From CBDBND01 sp965262665 (GTDB taxonomy: Bacteria; Pseudomonadota; Alphaproteobacteria; Rhodospirillales; Rhodospirillaceae): 64,000 nucleotides of DNA. This document shows, one piece after another, positions 35,940 through 46,409 of this stretch (within the stretch, counting starts at the first letter, position 1; each line of letters opens with the position of its first letter). The stretch spans positions 1-64,000 of the forward strand of contig CBDHFR010000004.1 in the NCBI GenBank assembly GCA_965262665.1, read 5' to 3'. The notes under the pieces are model-generated. The model had not been told where the DNA came from, did no database searches, and saw nothing but the letters and a program-made list of their open reading frames with translations. The position numbers and the translations under genes are program-made.

Positions 35940-37830
35940 TTAATTCTCAGCGGAAACAAATTGACGTTGTTTGCGATCCCACATAGCAAACAACGCGTCG
36001 GTGAGACGGGCTGAAAACTTTTCGGTGTCACATAACGGTGACTTAGCCATTCTTTCTCGCAATCCATCACGTAAGATTGAAAGCGATTCCAAATCTTTGG
36101 ATGTCTTCGTAACCAAACACACATACTCCTCTTGATCAGAAGCGATCCAGTCCGTCAGTCCAACGGCCCTCAAGAAACTGGCGCTATGCCGGCCCGCAAA
36201 AGTGGGCCCGGGCAACGTAACAACCGGTAGGCCCATCCACAGAGCCTCGCACGTGGTTAAGCATCCCGAGTAGGGGTGCGGATCTAAGGCAATGTCGATG
36301 TCATGATAAGTCGAAAAGAGGTCTGGATGAGGGGTGAAGCCCTGGCATTCGATGCGGTCTTCGGAGATCCCATGTTGCGCAAATAGAGACATTGTCTTTT
36401 GAACCGTTCCCTCGTGATCAAAGGAGTCGCTTTTCAAGACCAGTCGGCTAAGGGGAATCTCCTTCAAGCATCGTGCCCACAATGCAACGGTTTCTCTATT
36501 CAGTTTGTTGGCCTTGTTCAGGCTGCCAAAGGTGACGTGTCCGTTCTCCAGAGCGGGCAGGGGTGACACGGGTGGCGTATCTGCAGGTGGGTCGTAGCAC
36601 GCGTACACTTCTGGGAGCCGGACAATCTCTTCAACATAGCGAATGTCGTCATCCGGTGGGGATTCGATCTCGTCGGACAAAAAGAAATCGATTGCTTTTA
36701 TACCGGTGGTGTTGAACTGGCCGCCAACCCACTTCACCTGCACCGGAGCGACCCGTTTTGCGACGACCGGCAACCGGTTTCCTGCCGCATGGCCTGACAA
36801 CTCAAGCAAAATATCAATGCGATCATTAAGAATGAGCGATTCCACCTCCGCGTCTGACAAATGGGCAATGGGCCGCCACCGGTCACTGATAGATCGGAAT
36901 CGATCTGTATAGGAATCAGAGTCGAGTTGATTGGCGTAACAAACAATGGAAAAGCGGTCGCGGTCGAGTTTTTCTAGACCCGGGAGCGCCAAAAAGCCCC
37001 ACGGGGTGTTGGCGAAAGCTGCCGGACAGGAGACCTATGCGTAAGGGGGGTCGGGGTGCGTCTCTTGTTGTTCTTCGCGCGATTCTTTCCTGATTTCCGA
37101 ACTGTTGGCCCCAAAGCTGTGCGCTGCGTGAGAGGTCATCAGCCGTGTAACGGCTTGAGTAGTGTTGAGCAAAAATGAGATCGCTCATGAAATGAGGATT
37201 GTGCGGAGCAAGAGCGACGCAATGCTCCATTTCTTCGATGGTTTCTTCGTTGCGCAGAGTTCGCGCCAAAAGATCACTAAGGTTTCTGTGCAGAATTGCC
37301 GATCGAGGGTTTAACGAAAGCCCTCTTCTGTACGACTCTTCTGCTTCGTTTAGTGCGCCAATTTTCTTTTTGATATTGCCAAGATTGGTTAAAGCTTCGA
37401 TGTGTTTCGGAGATTTTGCCAAAATGGACTTATACGCTTTCACTTCAAATGACGTATCGCCAAACACTTCCGCAACACGCGCACAGGCGATAAGGCATTC
37501 TGTAAATACAGGAAGCTCACCGGCTATTTTGAAAAGGAGGATTCGCGCCGCCCCGAAATCTCCACAATCGGCGATGAGGCGACCATGGCGAGCCAGCACG
37601 TCTCTCTTTGGGGGGTTCAAGGATCTCAAACGACGGAAGGCGGCCTCTGCCTCGCTGACGGCGCCAATAAATTGAGGCGCAATGCCGTAGAGAAGCCAAA
37701 ACTGGGTCTCGCTAAGACAAGCCCGGCGATGCGGATGAAGTGCTGCATATGCATCCCGATACGCTCGGTTCTCGATATGCGTGCGAGCGTCATCAAGGAA
37801 AAGGCGCTGTTTCTCTGCTTTGGTGACCAA
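35940..37830 (-). pseudogene. TPR/O-GlcNAc transferase-like protein, frameshifted
   Basis: The N-terminal frame (37830 to about 36990) has tetratricopeptide repeats, for example IEALTNLGNIKKKIGALNEA and SLNPRSAILHRNLSDLL, then RIGLLSGSFRQHPVG. The C-terminal frame (36992 to 35940) continues LPGLEKLDRDRFSIVCYANQ and has the OGT/SPINDLY catalytic region: VKWVGGQFNTTGIKAIDFFL, DPHPYSGCLTTCEALWMGLP and VTLPGPTFAGRHSASFLRAV. One extra base in a GGGGCTTTTT run near 36995 splits them. As written the protein is cut; as a whole it would be a 620-residue glycosyltransferase acting on proteins or surface glycans. Confidence 0.85.
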
Positions 37831-37860
37831 TTTTTTGTTGAACTATGAATGTAAGCGTTG

Positions 37861-38619
37861 TTAGGTCATGGAGGCGGATAGAACATAGTTTACTGAAACG
37901 TCGCTTCCGGCTTGCCAATCGCCGGTCGCCATATTGAATTCCATTCCCTGAAGGCCTTTAACCGTCAAGCCAGCGTTTCTCATATGCCGGGAAAGCTCGC
38001 TGGGTTTAATAAACTTGTTCCACTGATGCGTGCCCGCCGGCACCCATCTGAGTACGTATTCGGCGGCAATTTTAGCCAGCGCCATGCTCTTGACGGTTCT
38101 GTTGATGGTAGACATCAAGAGCAAACCACCAGGCTTTAATCGGTTGGACAATCCGGAAACAAAGACATCGACATCCGCTACATGCTCGACAACTTCCAAC
38201 GCGACAACCACATCCCAATGCTTCTGCCGTTTGGCCTCTTGTTCCGGTGATCCGACCTGATAATCAATTGTCAGTTCAGCCAATTCAGCATGGTCTTTTG
38301 CGATTGCAATGTTCTCTGGTGACGCATCCAGTCCCGTTACAGCAAAATCTAAACGGGCGAATGGTTCGGTAACCAGGCCGCCGCCGCAACCCACATCAAT
38401 CAGAGACAAACCACTAAAAGGACAGGGAGCATCAAGTGAGCGATCAAAATGGTGCGAAATCATCTCTGCTAGAATGCGCATCCGCGCCGGATTCAATCGA
38501 TGCAACAGGGCGAAGGGTCCATTCGGATCCCACCAGGAGTCTGCCTGGGCCGCAAATCCGGCAATTTCTGCCTCGTCGCGAGACGATGCATCTGCTTTGA
38601 TCGGGGCTATGTCCTGCAT
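37861..38619 (-). CDS. ubiG: Ubiquinone biosynthesis O-methyltransferase
   Basis: 252 residues. DEAEIAGFAAQADSWWDPNG and PFALLHRLNPARMRIL are the family start; SAM motif I is LIDVGCGGGLVTEPFARL, followed by VTGLDASPENIAIAK and VVVALEVVEHV. It makes both O-methylations of ubiquinone, so the organism uses ubiquinone. It is divergent from lysC, with 206 bp between the genes, where promoters for both must lie. Confidence 0.96.
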   Translation of the reverse strand: MQDIAPIKADASSRDEAEIAGFAAQADSWWDPNGPFALLHRLNPARMRILAEMISHHFDRSLDAPCPFSGLSLIDVGCGGGLVTEPFARLDFAVTGLDASPENIAIAKDHAELAELTIDYQVGSPEQEAKRQKHWDVVVALEVVEHVADVDVFVSGLSNRLKPGGLLLMSTINRTVKSMALAKIAAEYVLRWVPAGTHQWNKFIKPSELSRHMRNAGLTVKGLQGMEFNMATGDWQAGSDVSVNYVLSASMT

Positions 38620-38825
38620 AACTTTGTACTCTGCCAGGTGACGGGCTTTCTTGCCTGTCTGCGAGCCTTTCAGTATGAATACGCCACCTTTAGGCCGGGT
38701 GCCGTCAGCATGTGAATACCAGATTAGAGGTCTTTCGGTAACGGTTGCTTTCTGACCCGCCGCCTCAAATGGCTTGAAAGACCGAGGCTGTCTGCGGATT
38801 TGGTGTAAGCCGAACCAGGTGAAAT

Positions 38826-40037
38826 ATGCGTATTGTGCAAAAATTTGGGGGCACGTCGGTCGCCGATATCGGCCAGATACAAGCGGTGGCCCAACGCATA
38901 AAAAGCGAAGTGGACGCGGGTCATCAGGTCGCCGTGGTCGTGTCCGCTATGGCCGGCGCAACCAACCAGCTGATCGAATACTGCAGTGGCGTATCGCCCC
39001 TTCACGATGCCCGTGAATATGATGTCGTTGTTGCCACCGGCGAACAGGTGACCAGCGGTCTGCTGGCCATGGCTTTGCAAGCCCTCGGTATCCAGGCGCG
39101 GTCCTGGATGGGCTGGCAAGTTCCCATTTATACCGATGGAGTGCACAGCAAGGCACGTATCAAGTCCATTGATACGGCTGAGATCGTTACCAGGCTCGAA
39201 GCGGACCAGGTGGCCGTAATTCCGGGATTTCAGGGTTTGGGCGATGACAATCGCATCACCACGCTTGGGCGGGGCGGCTCTGATACGACGGCCGTTGCTC
39301 TAGCCGCTGCGCTCAAAGCAGACCGTTGTGACATTTACACCGACGTTGACGGTGTCTTTACGTCTGACCCCCGCATTGTTCCCGCGGCACAAAAATTAGA
39401 GAAAATTACCTACGAAGAGATGCTGGAGATGGCCTCGCTCGGAGCCAAAGTCCTGCAAACCCGATCCGTGGAAATGGCCATGAATCATCATGTCCGGTTG
39501 CAGGTTCTCTCGTCCTTCAAAAACTTGCCAGGTACCCTTGTTTGCGATGAGGATGAAATCGTGGAAAAAGAAATCGTTAGCGGCATCGCGTACAGCGGCG
39601 ATGAAGCCAAAGTCACACTCGTTGGCGTTGAGGATCGACCCGGCATTGCGGCTTCCATTTTTGGTCCGCTTGCCGATGCAAACATTAACGTCGATATGAT
39701 CGTTCAAAACGTATCCGAAGACGGTACAACGGACGTTACCTTTACGGTTGGGCGAGCGGATGCGGACCGTGCCAAACAGGTTGTTGAAAAGGATGGCCGC
39801 ATTTCTTGCCGGGAAATCTTGACCGACAGCTCCGTGGTCAAAGTTTCGGTCATCGGTGTTGGAATGCGCTCCCATGTCGGTGTTGCCAAGACCATGTTTG
39901 AAGCGCTGGCAGGTAAGGGGATTAATATTGAAGTCATTTCCACATCCGAAATAAAGGTCAGTGTATTGATTTCCGAGGAATACACGGAGCTTGCTTTAAG
40001 ATCATTGCATTCGGCTTTCGGTTTGGATGGGGATTGA
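38826..40037 (+). CDS. lysC: Aspartate kinase
   Basis: 403 residues. MRIVQKFGGTSVADIGQIQA is the kinase start, RGGSDTTAVALAAALKADRC the nucleotide and aspartate region, and two C-terminal ACT domains (VEDRPGIAASIFGPLADANI, MRSHVGVAKTMFEALAGKGI) give feedback sensing by lysine and threonine. It starts the pathway to lysine, threonine, methionine and diaminopimelate. The stop overlaps the longest version of the next frame. Confidence 0.97.
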   Translation: MRIVQKFGGTSVADIGQIQAVAQRIKSEVDAGHQVAVVVSAMAGATNQLIEYCSGVSPLHDAREYDVVVATGEQVTSGLLAMALQALGIQARSWMGWQVPIYTDGVHSKARIKSIDTAEIVTRLEADQVAVIPGFQGLGDDNRITTLGRGGSDTTAVALAAALKADRCDIYTDVDGVFTSDPRIVPAAQKLEKITYEEMLEMASLGAKVLQTRSVEMAMNHHVRLQVLSSFKNLPGTLVCDEDEIVEKEIVSGIAYSGDEAKVTLVGVEDRPGIAASIFGPLADANINVDMIVQNVSEDGTTDVTFTVGRADADRAKQVVEKDGRISCREILTDSSVVKVSVIGVGMRSHVGVAKTMFEALAGKGINIEVISTSEIKVSVLISEEYTELALRSLHSAFGLDGD

Positions 40038-40059
40038 GCAGGTGCAGGGAGATTTGTCA

Positions 40060-41076
40060 TTGGCCAGTTCTGACCGCTTGGCCGCGTTATGGTCCAAGGG
40101 AACCGAGTTTTTGGGTTGCCGCTACGCGATTATGTGCGGCGCCATGACTTGGGTATCGGAGCGTAATCTTGTATCGGCCATATCCAATGCGGGTGGATTT
40201 GGCGTCATTGCTTGCGGGTCCATGACGCCTGACTTGCTGGATGCAGAAATTAAAGCGACAGCGGAGCTGACTAAAAAGCCTTTTGGGGTGAATCTTATCA
40301 CCATGCATCCCGACCTCGACCAATTGATAAAGGTTTGTCTGGAGAATTCGGTATCTCACGTGGTTCTTGCCGGTGGATTGCCGCGGTCTGCAGCGATCAA
40401 ATCTCTAAAAGAAGGCGGAGCGAAAGTGGTTTGTTTTGCGCCGGCCTTGGTTATCGCCAAGCGCTTGATCAAGCTCGGGACCGATGCTCTGGTGATCGAA
40501 GGATCTGAAGCGGGGGGGCATATTGGTCCTGTTTCCACCTCTGTACTGGCCCAGGAGATACTGCCGGTTATAAAAGACGTTCCGGTCTTCGTGGCTGGTG
40601 GAATAGGTCGGGGTGACGCGATCGTGAACTTTCTGGAAATGGGCGGTTCAGGTGTTCAAATTGGTACACGGTTTGTGTGTGCCCACGAAAGTATTGCCCA
40701 TCCTAAATTCAAGAAGACCTTCATACGCGCCCAAGCGCGGGACGCCATGCCGACAGTTCAACTGGACAAGCGATTTCCAGTGATACCGGTCCGGGCACTC
40801 AACAATGCCGGGACAGAAGAATTCATGGCAACCCAAAAGAAAGTGATCGCCCGTTTTGTTGCGGGCGAAGTGGAACAGGGCGCGGCACAACTCGAAATTG
40901 AGCATTATTGGGCTGGCGCCTTGCGCTGCGCGGTGGTCGACGGCGACGTTGAACGCGGATCGCTGATGGCCGGACAAAGTGTTGGCTTGGTCACGTGCGA
41001 ACAATCCACCCAGGAAATTATTGACGAATTGGTTGAACAAGCCCGAGCATCCCTTGAACATCGGGCCGCGTCCTAG
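40060..41076 (+). CDS. Nitronate monooxygenase / FabK-like flavoprotein
   Basis: About 338 residues from TTG 40060, chosen because AGGGAG is 8 bases upstream and SSDRLAALWSKGTEFLGCRY is the usual start. The longer frame from ATG 40027 overlaps lysC. FMN-binding TIM barrel features are GAMTWVSERNLVSAISNAGG, VIEGSEAGGHIGPVSTSVLA and FVAGGIGRGDAIVNFLEMGG, with GVQIGTRFVCAHES. Members oxidise nitronates or reduce enoyl-ACP; this one sits with lysC in many alphaproteobacteria and its substrate is not known. Confidence 0.88.
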   Translation: MASSDRLAALWSKGTEFLGCRYAIMCGAMTWVSERNLVSAISNAGGFGVIACGSMTPDLLDAEIKATAELTKKPFGVNLITMHPDLDQLIKVCLENSVSHVVLAGGLPRSAAIKSLKEGGAKVVCFAPALVIAKRLIKLGTDALVIEGSEAGGHIGPVSTSVLAQEILPVIKDVPVFVAGGIGRGDAIVNFLEMGGSGVQIGTRFVCAHESIAHPKFKKTFIRAQARDAMPTVQLDKRFPVIPVRALNNAGTEEFMATQKKVIARFVAGEVEQGAAQLEIEHYWAGALRCAVVDGDVERGSLMAGQSVGLVTCEQSTQEIIDELVEQARASLEHRAAS

Positions 41077-41192
41077 AGAGGTCAATTGTTCTATAAGTAT
41101 CAATATGATACAAAAGCCTTGGACGATTATTTACTCCAGTTTTACTCTCAAAACCCGTGCCGAACGACGGCAGCTGACCAAAAGACAGTGCA

Positions 41193-42752
41193 TTGAATAA
41201 GTCCGATCCTTTCGGTGATGTGCAGCCCGCAGCTGGTTTTATGACGGACTCCCAGTCCGGTCATGAAGAACGGGAAGTCGTGGCCGAAGAGCCCATCCAC
41301 GCCGATCATGTGGGAGCGTTTCTTTGCGCCACGCGTATGAGGCTGGGCGGCGATCTCCAAGAAATCGCCAGGATTCTGCGTATCCGGTACGGGTATCTCG
41401 TCGCCATAGAGGATGGACGGTATGAGGATCTTCCGGGTTCCGCCTACTCCATTGGCTTTGTCAGAGCCTATGCGGATTATCTCGGTCTCGACGGCAATGA
41501 GATTGTCCGCCGGCTACGCGAAGAAAGCGCCGGTAAAGTGAAAACGACGCGGTTCGATTTTCCGGCACCTAGTGGCGACAGCGGTCTACCGAATGGTGGC
41601 CTGCTAGCGGTGGCGATTTGTTTAGGAATGGTCGTTTATGCGGCGTGGTACACAATTTCAAACGGTGATCGAGATGCTGTCGACCTCATCCAAGAAGTGC
41701 CGAGCCGATTAGCGGTCTTGATGGACGAAGAGTCCGCAGACCCTTTGGCAAACTCGGACGGTATCAATTCAGGACCCCAAACCGATACGGAAACAGCGAT
41801 ACCGGCCCCGACAGCAAGCGTGGTTGAGGACGGAACCAATTCAACAGGCGAAGAAGTAGAAATTGTATCCGCCGAGTCTATGACGGAAACTTTAGACCGG
41901 ACAGCCGAAGATATGGATGTTTTGCCGACCGAACCTCCGTCCTCAAGTTCTGACGAACTAGAGTCAGTCATACCGGCTGAGGACGAGGCAGTAGTCGCAT
42001 CGGTCGATTCCCAAACGACCGAAGAAAATGAGCCAGTGTCTACGGATCCGAGTCAAGATGTTGAAAGCTCCATCAGCCCGGACACAACGCCGACACCTGA
42101 ACCCACTTTGATTGTTGCCGAAACGGACCCTGAAACTGCCGAATCCACGGATCAAGAAAGCACAGCCGCTGAGGAAAGTGTATTAGACAGCGCACCATCG
42201 TCATCACAGGTGCCGCAGCCCATTAACGCCACTCAAGACACAGTCTCTGCAGACCAGTTCGAGGAGCCGGTCGAGCAAGTGGTGGCATCGTTGCCCGAAG
42301 ACTCTGTGTCTGAGTCTGAACCTGAAACAATTGCCACAGAAAACAATGAAGCTGACGTTGAAACCGAGAGCGCCGAAACGCCGGCTCCGGTCCAATCGAC
42401 AGCTGAATCTGCAGACAATGTCGAAGAGAGCGATCAACAGGCTGCGGTACAAGACAATGAAAGCGAAGCCTCTGCCGATACCGATGACCCAGTGATTGAA
42501 CTGCGGGCAAAATCCGACAGCTGGATTCAGGTGCGCGATGGAGACGACCTGCTTTTAACCCGGCTGTTACGGCAGGGAGAAGTTTACCGGGTGCCTGATC
42601 GCGACGGTCTCACATTGATGACCGGCAATGCGGGGGGACTAGAAGTCTTCGTCGGGGGCGAGTTAATGCCTGCCCTGGGGGATGAAGGAGTTGTCCGCCG
42701 CGGGGTGCCATTGAGTGCGGACCGGTTGAGATCAGGGGTTGCTCCGGGATAG
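41193..42752 (+). CDS. RodZ-like HTH membrane protein with DUF4115
   Basis: 519 residues from TTG 41193, or 503 from ATG 41241; neither has a clear ribosome-binding site. The N-terminal cytoplasmic HTH_25 domain (VGAFLCATRMRLGGDLQEIA, RYEDLPGSAYSIGFVRAYAD) is followed by one membrane segment at about 133-153 (LLAVAICLGMVVYAAW). A very long acidic region (about 165-430, rich in Glu, Ser, Asp, Thr and Pro) leads to a C-terminal DUF4115 domain (IELRAKSDSWIQVRDGDDLL). This is the architecture of RodZ, which links MreB to the cell wall machinery. The linker is unusually long. It precedes ispG, as is common. Confidence 0.87.
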   Translation: MNKSDPFGDVQPAAGFMTDSQSGHEEREVVAEEPIHADHVGAFLCATRMRLGGDLQEIARILRIRYGYLVAIEDGRYEDLPGSAYSIGFVRAYADYLGLDGNEIVRRLREESAGKVKTTRFDFPAPSGDSGLPNGGLLAVAICLGMVVYAAWYTISNGDRDAVDLIQEVPSRLAVLMDEESADPLANSDGINSGPQTDTETAIPAPTASVVEDGTNSTGEEVEIVSAESMTETLDRTAEDMDVLPTEPPSSSSDELESVIPAEDEAVVASVDSQTTEENEPVSTDPSQDVESSISPDTTPTPEPTLIVAETDPETAESTDQESTAAEESVLDSAPSSSQVPQPINATQDTVSADQFEEPVEQVVASLPEDSVSESEPETIATENNEADVETESAETPAPVQSTAESADNVEESDQQAAVQDNESEASADTDDPVIELRAKSDSWIQVRDGDDLLLTRLLRQGEVYRVPDRDGLTLMTGNAGGLEVFVGGELMPALGDEGVVRRGVPLSADRLRSGVAPG

Positions 42753-42840
42753 CCGGTTTTAGGTCCAGCACTCTGTTGAGAGTTTCTTTTTTCAGTTATA
42801 AGCCCAGCACGGTTGTTCCATTTCGGAAAACGGTCAAAGC

Positions 42841-43977
42841 ATGAGCCTTAGACCATACAGAGATATTTATCGGCGCGTTTCTCGCCAGATCCATGTGGGG
42901 TCTGTTGCCGTCGGCGGTGATGCACCCATATCCGTACAATCCATGACCAACTCCGTCACGTCGGATGTGAGCGCAACCATCGATCAAGTTCGTCAATTGG
43001 AAGACGCGGGCGCAGACATCGTCCGAATATCCTGTCCCGATGAAGACTCGACCGCGGCGTTGACCGATATCATTAAGGCGGTCCAAGTGCCCATCGTCGC
43101 GGATATTCATTTTCACTATAAGCGGGCGATTGAAGCGGCCAAGGCCGGCGCCGCATGCCTCAGGATCAATCCCGGTAATATTGGGAGCCAAGAGCGCGTT
43201 AAAGAGGTTGTCTCAGCGGCAAAGGATCACGGGTGCAGCATGCGCATCGGTGTCAACGCCGGAAGTCTGGAACGGCACCTTCTTGAAAAGTACGGCGAAC
43301 CTAATCCGGACGCGCTGGTCGAGAGCGCGTTGTTCCATGCAAAGATTTTGGAAGATCACGACTTCACCGAATTCAAGATCAGCGTCAAGGCATCTGATGT
43401 TTTTCTTGCCGTTGCGGCCTACCAGGGACTGGCTGACCAATGTGATTACCCTTTGCATTTGGGCATCACCGAGGCTGGCGGATTGCGGAGTGGGACCGTA
43501 AAATCAGCCATCGGCATTGGCAGTCTCCTATGGGCGGGGATTGGCGATACCATTCGCGTGTCGCTGTCTGCCGACCCTGTCGAAGAAGTCAAAGTCGGGT
43601 TTGACCTCTTAAAATCATTGGACCTACGCCATCGCGGCGTGCGCATCGTGTCCTGTCCGTCATGCGCGAGGCAGGGCTTTGACGTCATCAAAACGGTTGA
43701 GACCCTTGAACAAAGACTGGCGCATATTACTGCCCCGATTTCGGTGTCCATCATCGGATGTGTCGTCAACGGGCCCGGCGAAGCGCAACTCACGGACTTC
43801 GGAATTACCGGCGGTGGCAACGATGCGCATAAGGTTTATGTTTCTGGACTCGCCGATCACAACGTTGATGATGCCGACAAGATTGATCATCTTGTTGACC
43901 TGATTGAGCAAAAGGCCGCCGAATTAGAGTCGCAACCGGAAAACAAACCTGACAACACGGCCCATGCCGCCGAATAG
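42841..43977 (+). CDS. ispG: 4-hydroxy-3-methylbut-2-enyl diphosphate synthase
   Basis: 378 residues. VGGDAPISVQSMTNSVTSDV and ADIHFHYKRAIEAAKAGAAC are the TIM barrel signature, and the [4Fe-4S] ligands are in SCPSCARQGFDV and SIIGCVVNGPGEA. It carries out the next-to-last step of the non-mevalonate isoprenoid pathway. The C-terminal tail after DLIEQKAAELES is short and polar. It is followed 51 bp later by hisS. Confidence 0.97.
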   Translation: MSLRPYRDIYRRVSRQIHVGSVAVGGDAPISVQSMTNSVTSDVSATIDQVRQLEDAGADIVRISCPDEDSTAALTDIIKAVQVPIVADIHFHYKRAIEAAKAGAACLRINPGNIGSQERVKEVVSAAKDHGCSMRIGVNAGSLERHLLEKYGEPNPDALVESALFHAKILEDHDFTEFKISVKASDVFLAVAAYQGLADQCDYPLHLGITEAGGLRSGTVKSAIGIGSLLWAGIGDTIRVSLSADPVEEVKVGFDLLKSLDLRHRGVRIVSCPSCARQGFDVIKTVETLEQRLAHITAPISVSIIGCVVNGPGEAQLTDFGITGGGNDAHKVYVSGLADHNVDDADKIDHLVDLIEQKAAELESQPENKPDNTAHAAE

Positions 43978-44028
43978 CCGGTTTCAATCCGTTCGCATTC
44001 GTTATTTCCCAGTCAAGGACCAGCACAC

Positions 44029-45276
44029 GTGGCAAACATACAACCGGTTCGTGGGACACATGATCTCCTTGGGGAAGACAGCCGTCTCCATCGCTTAATT
44101 GCAACGGCGGCTCGGGAAACATCGTCGCTTTACGGCTATGACGAATTTTCCACGCCGATCTTCGAATTCACCGAAGTCTTCTCGCGCACACTCGGCGATG
44201 CATCCGATATTGTCACCAAGGAAATGTATACGTTTGAAACCAAGGGTGGGGAAAGCGTCACACTGCGTCCTGAAGGAACCGCTGGTATCGCCCGCGCCTT
44301 TATTTCAAACGGCCTTGCTCAGCATGCGCCTTTGAGGGTGTTTTATTCGGGTCCCATGTTTCGGCACGAGCGGCCCCAGAAAGGACGGCAACGGCAGTTT
44401 CATCAGGTCGGCGTTGAATTGATCGGTCCGGACAGTCCACACGCCGACGTTGAGGTCATCGCCTTGGGCCACCAAATGTTGGAACGCCTAGGCTTGGCGG
44501 GCAAAGTAAAGCTCGAAATCAATTCCCTTGGCGATGCCGAAAGCCGGGCTCAATACCGGACTGATTTGGTGGAATACCTGACCAAACATGAAAAGTCCCT
44601 GTCCGGGGACAGCCGGTCACGGCTGACCAGAAACCCCTTACGCATCCTGGACTCTAAGGACGAAGGCGATCGAGCGGTCGTCGCCGATGCGCCAGCTCTG
44701 CAAGATCACCTTAACGCAGAATCGCATTCCTTCTACAAAGCCGTTGAAGAAGGCCTCCGCGATCTTGGTATTCCTTTTGAACGGAACACGAAACTCGTGC
44801 GCGGCCTCGACTATTACTGTCATACCGCCTTTGAATTTACGACCACGACCCTCGGTGCACAGGGCACTGTGCTGGCAGGGGGGCGCTACGACGGGTTAAT
44901 CGAACAGATGGGTGGCCCGAACACGCCAGGTGTCGGTTGGGCTGCTGGAATTGAGAGACTTGCTCTGATGGTTGACGAAGCGCCCGCTCTTGACCGTCCT
45001 TATGCCGTCGTTCCAGTTTCCGACGACGTATTTGGAAAAGCGATGGAGATTACGCAGTCATTGAGGACGGAGGGGCTACCCGCCGATATTGCATTTTCAG
45101 GGAATATGAAAAGGTGTCTGAAACGTGCGGACAAAATCAATGCGCGCGCGGCTCTTATTATTGGTGGCGACGAACTCAAGGGCGGTACAGTAACCATACG
45201 AGATCTGGACAGTGGGGAACAAACATCAGTTGCCCTAACAAGTATTACTGAAACGCTGAAATCCCAATTTCAATAA
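44029..45276 (+). CDS. hisS: Histidyl-tRNA synthetase
   Basis: 415 residues, GTG start at 44029. Class II motif 1 is around YGYDEFSTPIFEFTEVFSRT, motif 2 MFRHERPQKGRQRQFHQVGV and motif 3 GVGWAAGIERLAL; the HisA motifs LVRGLDYYCHTAFEF and GGRYDGL are present, with a complete C-terminal anticodon-binding domain (DIAFSGNMKRCLKRADKINA). Essential for histidine charging of tRNA. It lies between ispG and prfA in one run of same-strand genes. Confidence 0.97.
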   Translation: MANIQPVRGTHDLLGEDSRLHRLIATAARETSSLYGYDEFSTPIFEFTEVFSRTLGDASDIVTKEMYTFETKGGESVTLRPEGTAGIARAFISNGLAQHAPLRVFYSGPMFRHERPQKGRQRQFHQVGVELIGPDSPHADVEVIALGHQMLERLGLAGKVKLEINSLGDAESRAQYRTDLVEYLTKHEKSLSGDSRSRLTRNPLRILDSKDEGDRAVVADAPALQDHLNAESHSFYKAVEEGLRDLGIPFERNTKLVRGLDYYCHTAFEFTTTTLGAQGTVLAGGRYDGLIEQMGGPNTPGVGWAAGIERLALMVDEAPALDRPYAVVPVSDDVFGKAMEITQSLRTEGLPADIAFSGNMKRCLKRADKINARAALIIGGDELKGGTVTIRDLDSGEQTSVALTSITETLKSQFQ

Positions 45277-45305
45277 GCGTTTCGAAAATCATCTGTAATT
45301 GACCT

Positions 45306-46385
45306 ATGAGCCTCGAAGAAAACCTTAATCGAATCGTGTCGCGCCATGAAGAGATTCAGTCGCGTTTGGCGACGGACCGCGACTTAGATTCAAAAATGCT
45401 ATCGGAATTGGGTAAAGAACTGTCTGACCTCACGCCTGTCGTCGAAAAAATAAAATCTGTCGAGAAGCTGCGCGAAGAGATCGAAGAAGCCAAGGCGATC
45501 CTCAAGGACTCGCAAGGTGATAAAGACATGAAAGCGCTTGCCGAGGAGGAGTTGAGCGGATTGATGGAGCAGTTGCCGGCACAAGGAGCAGACCTTCAGG
45601 TGATGCTGATTCCCAAAGACCAAGATGATTCACGCGATGTCATTCTCGAAATTCGCGCCGGAACGGGGGGTGAAGAGGCTGCGTTGTTCGCCGCGGACCT
45701 TTTCAGGATGTATGAGAAATATGCCTCCTCGCACAAATGGAAGTTTGAAATCATGGATGTCAATGAAACGGGCATCGGTGGTTTCAAGGAGGCGATAGCA
45801 AATATCTCCGGTAAGGATGTTTTCGGCCGCCTGAAATTCGAATCAGGGGTGCATCGCGTTCAGCGCGTACCGACAACTGAGGCTGGAGGCCGCATTCACA
45901 CATCCGCCGCAACGGTCGCCATCCTTCCAGAAGTCGAAGACGTCGACATTGAAATCGATACCAAAGATCTCCGGGTCGACACCTATCGTGCCCAAGGCGC
46001 GGGTGGGCAGCACGTGAATAAGACAGATAGCGCGGTCAGAATCACTCATCTTCCGACCAATATCGTTGTTCAATGCCAAGATCAGAGTTCCCAGCACAAG
46101 AACCGTGCCAAAGCGATGAAGGTCCTGCGCGCCCGTCTTTACGACCAGGCAAAGCTGGAAAAAGATCAAGCGCGTGCCGCTGACCGTAAAGACCAGGTTG
46201 GCAGTGGCGACCGGTCGGAAAGAATACGCACCTACAATTTTCCGCAAGGACGGATAACCGATCATCGCATCAATCTGACTCTCTACCGGTTGGACGAAAT
46301 GATGGAGGGTGCTGCGCTTGATGACATCGTCGACGCCCTGACCGCTGAAGATCAAGCAGCCAAGCTGGCTGCAATGACTCACTAG
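45306..46385 (+). CDS. prfA: Peptide chain release factor 1
   Basis: 359 residues. The GGQ loop is in VDTYRAQGAGGQHVNKTDSA and reads as in all class I factors, and the stop-codon tripeptide region PTTEAGGRIHTS gives RF1 specificity (UAA/UAG). Its Gln in GGQ is methylated by PrmC, encoded next, 24 bp downstream. Confidence 0.97.
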   Translation: MSLEENLNRIVSRHEEIQSRLATDRDLDSKMLSELGKELSDLTPVVEKIKSVEKLREEIEEAKAILKDSQGDKDMKALAEEELSGLMEQLPAQGADLQVMLIPKDQDDSRDVILEIRAGTGGEEAALFAADLFRMYEKYASSHKWKFEIMDVNETGIGGFKEAIANISGKDVFGRLKFESGVHRVQRVPTTEAGGRIHTSAATVAILPEVEDVDIEIDTKDLRVDTYRAQGAGGQHVNKTDSAVRITHLPTNIVVQCQDQSSQHKNRAKAMKVLRARLYDQAKLEKDQARAADRKDQVGSGDRSERIRTYNFPQGRITDHRINLTLYRLDEMMEGAALDDIVDALTAEDQAAKLAAMTH

Positions 46386-46409
46386 GGCGATCTACAGGCG
46401 GCGTGATTT

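Noticed and set aside
40027..40059. ATG 40027 as start of the nitronate monooxygenase
   Set aside because: It overlaps lysC and gives an atypical leader; TTG 40060 has a better-placed ribosome-binding site, although this is not proven.
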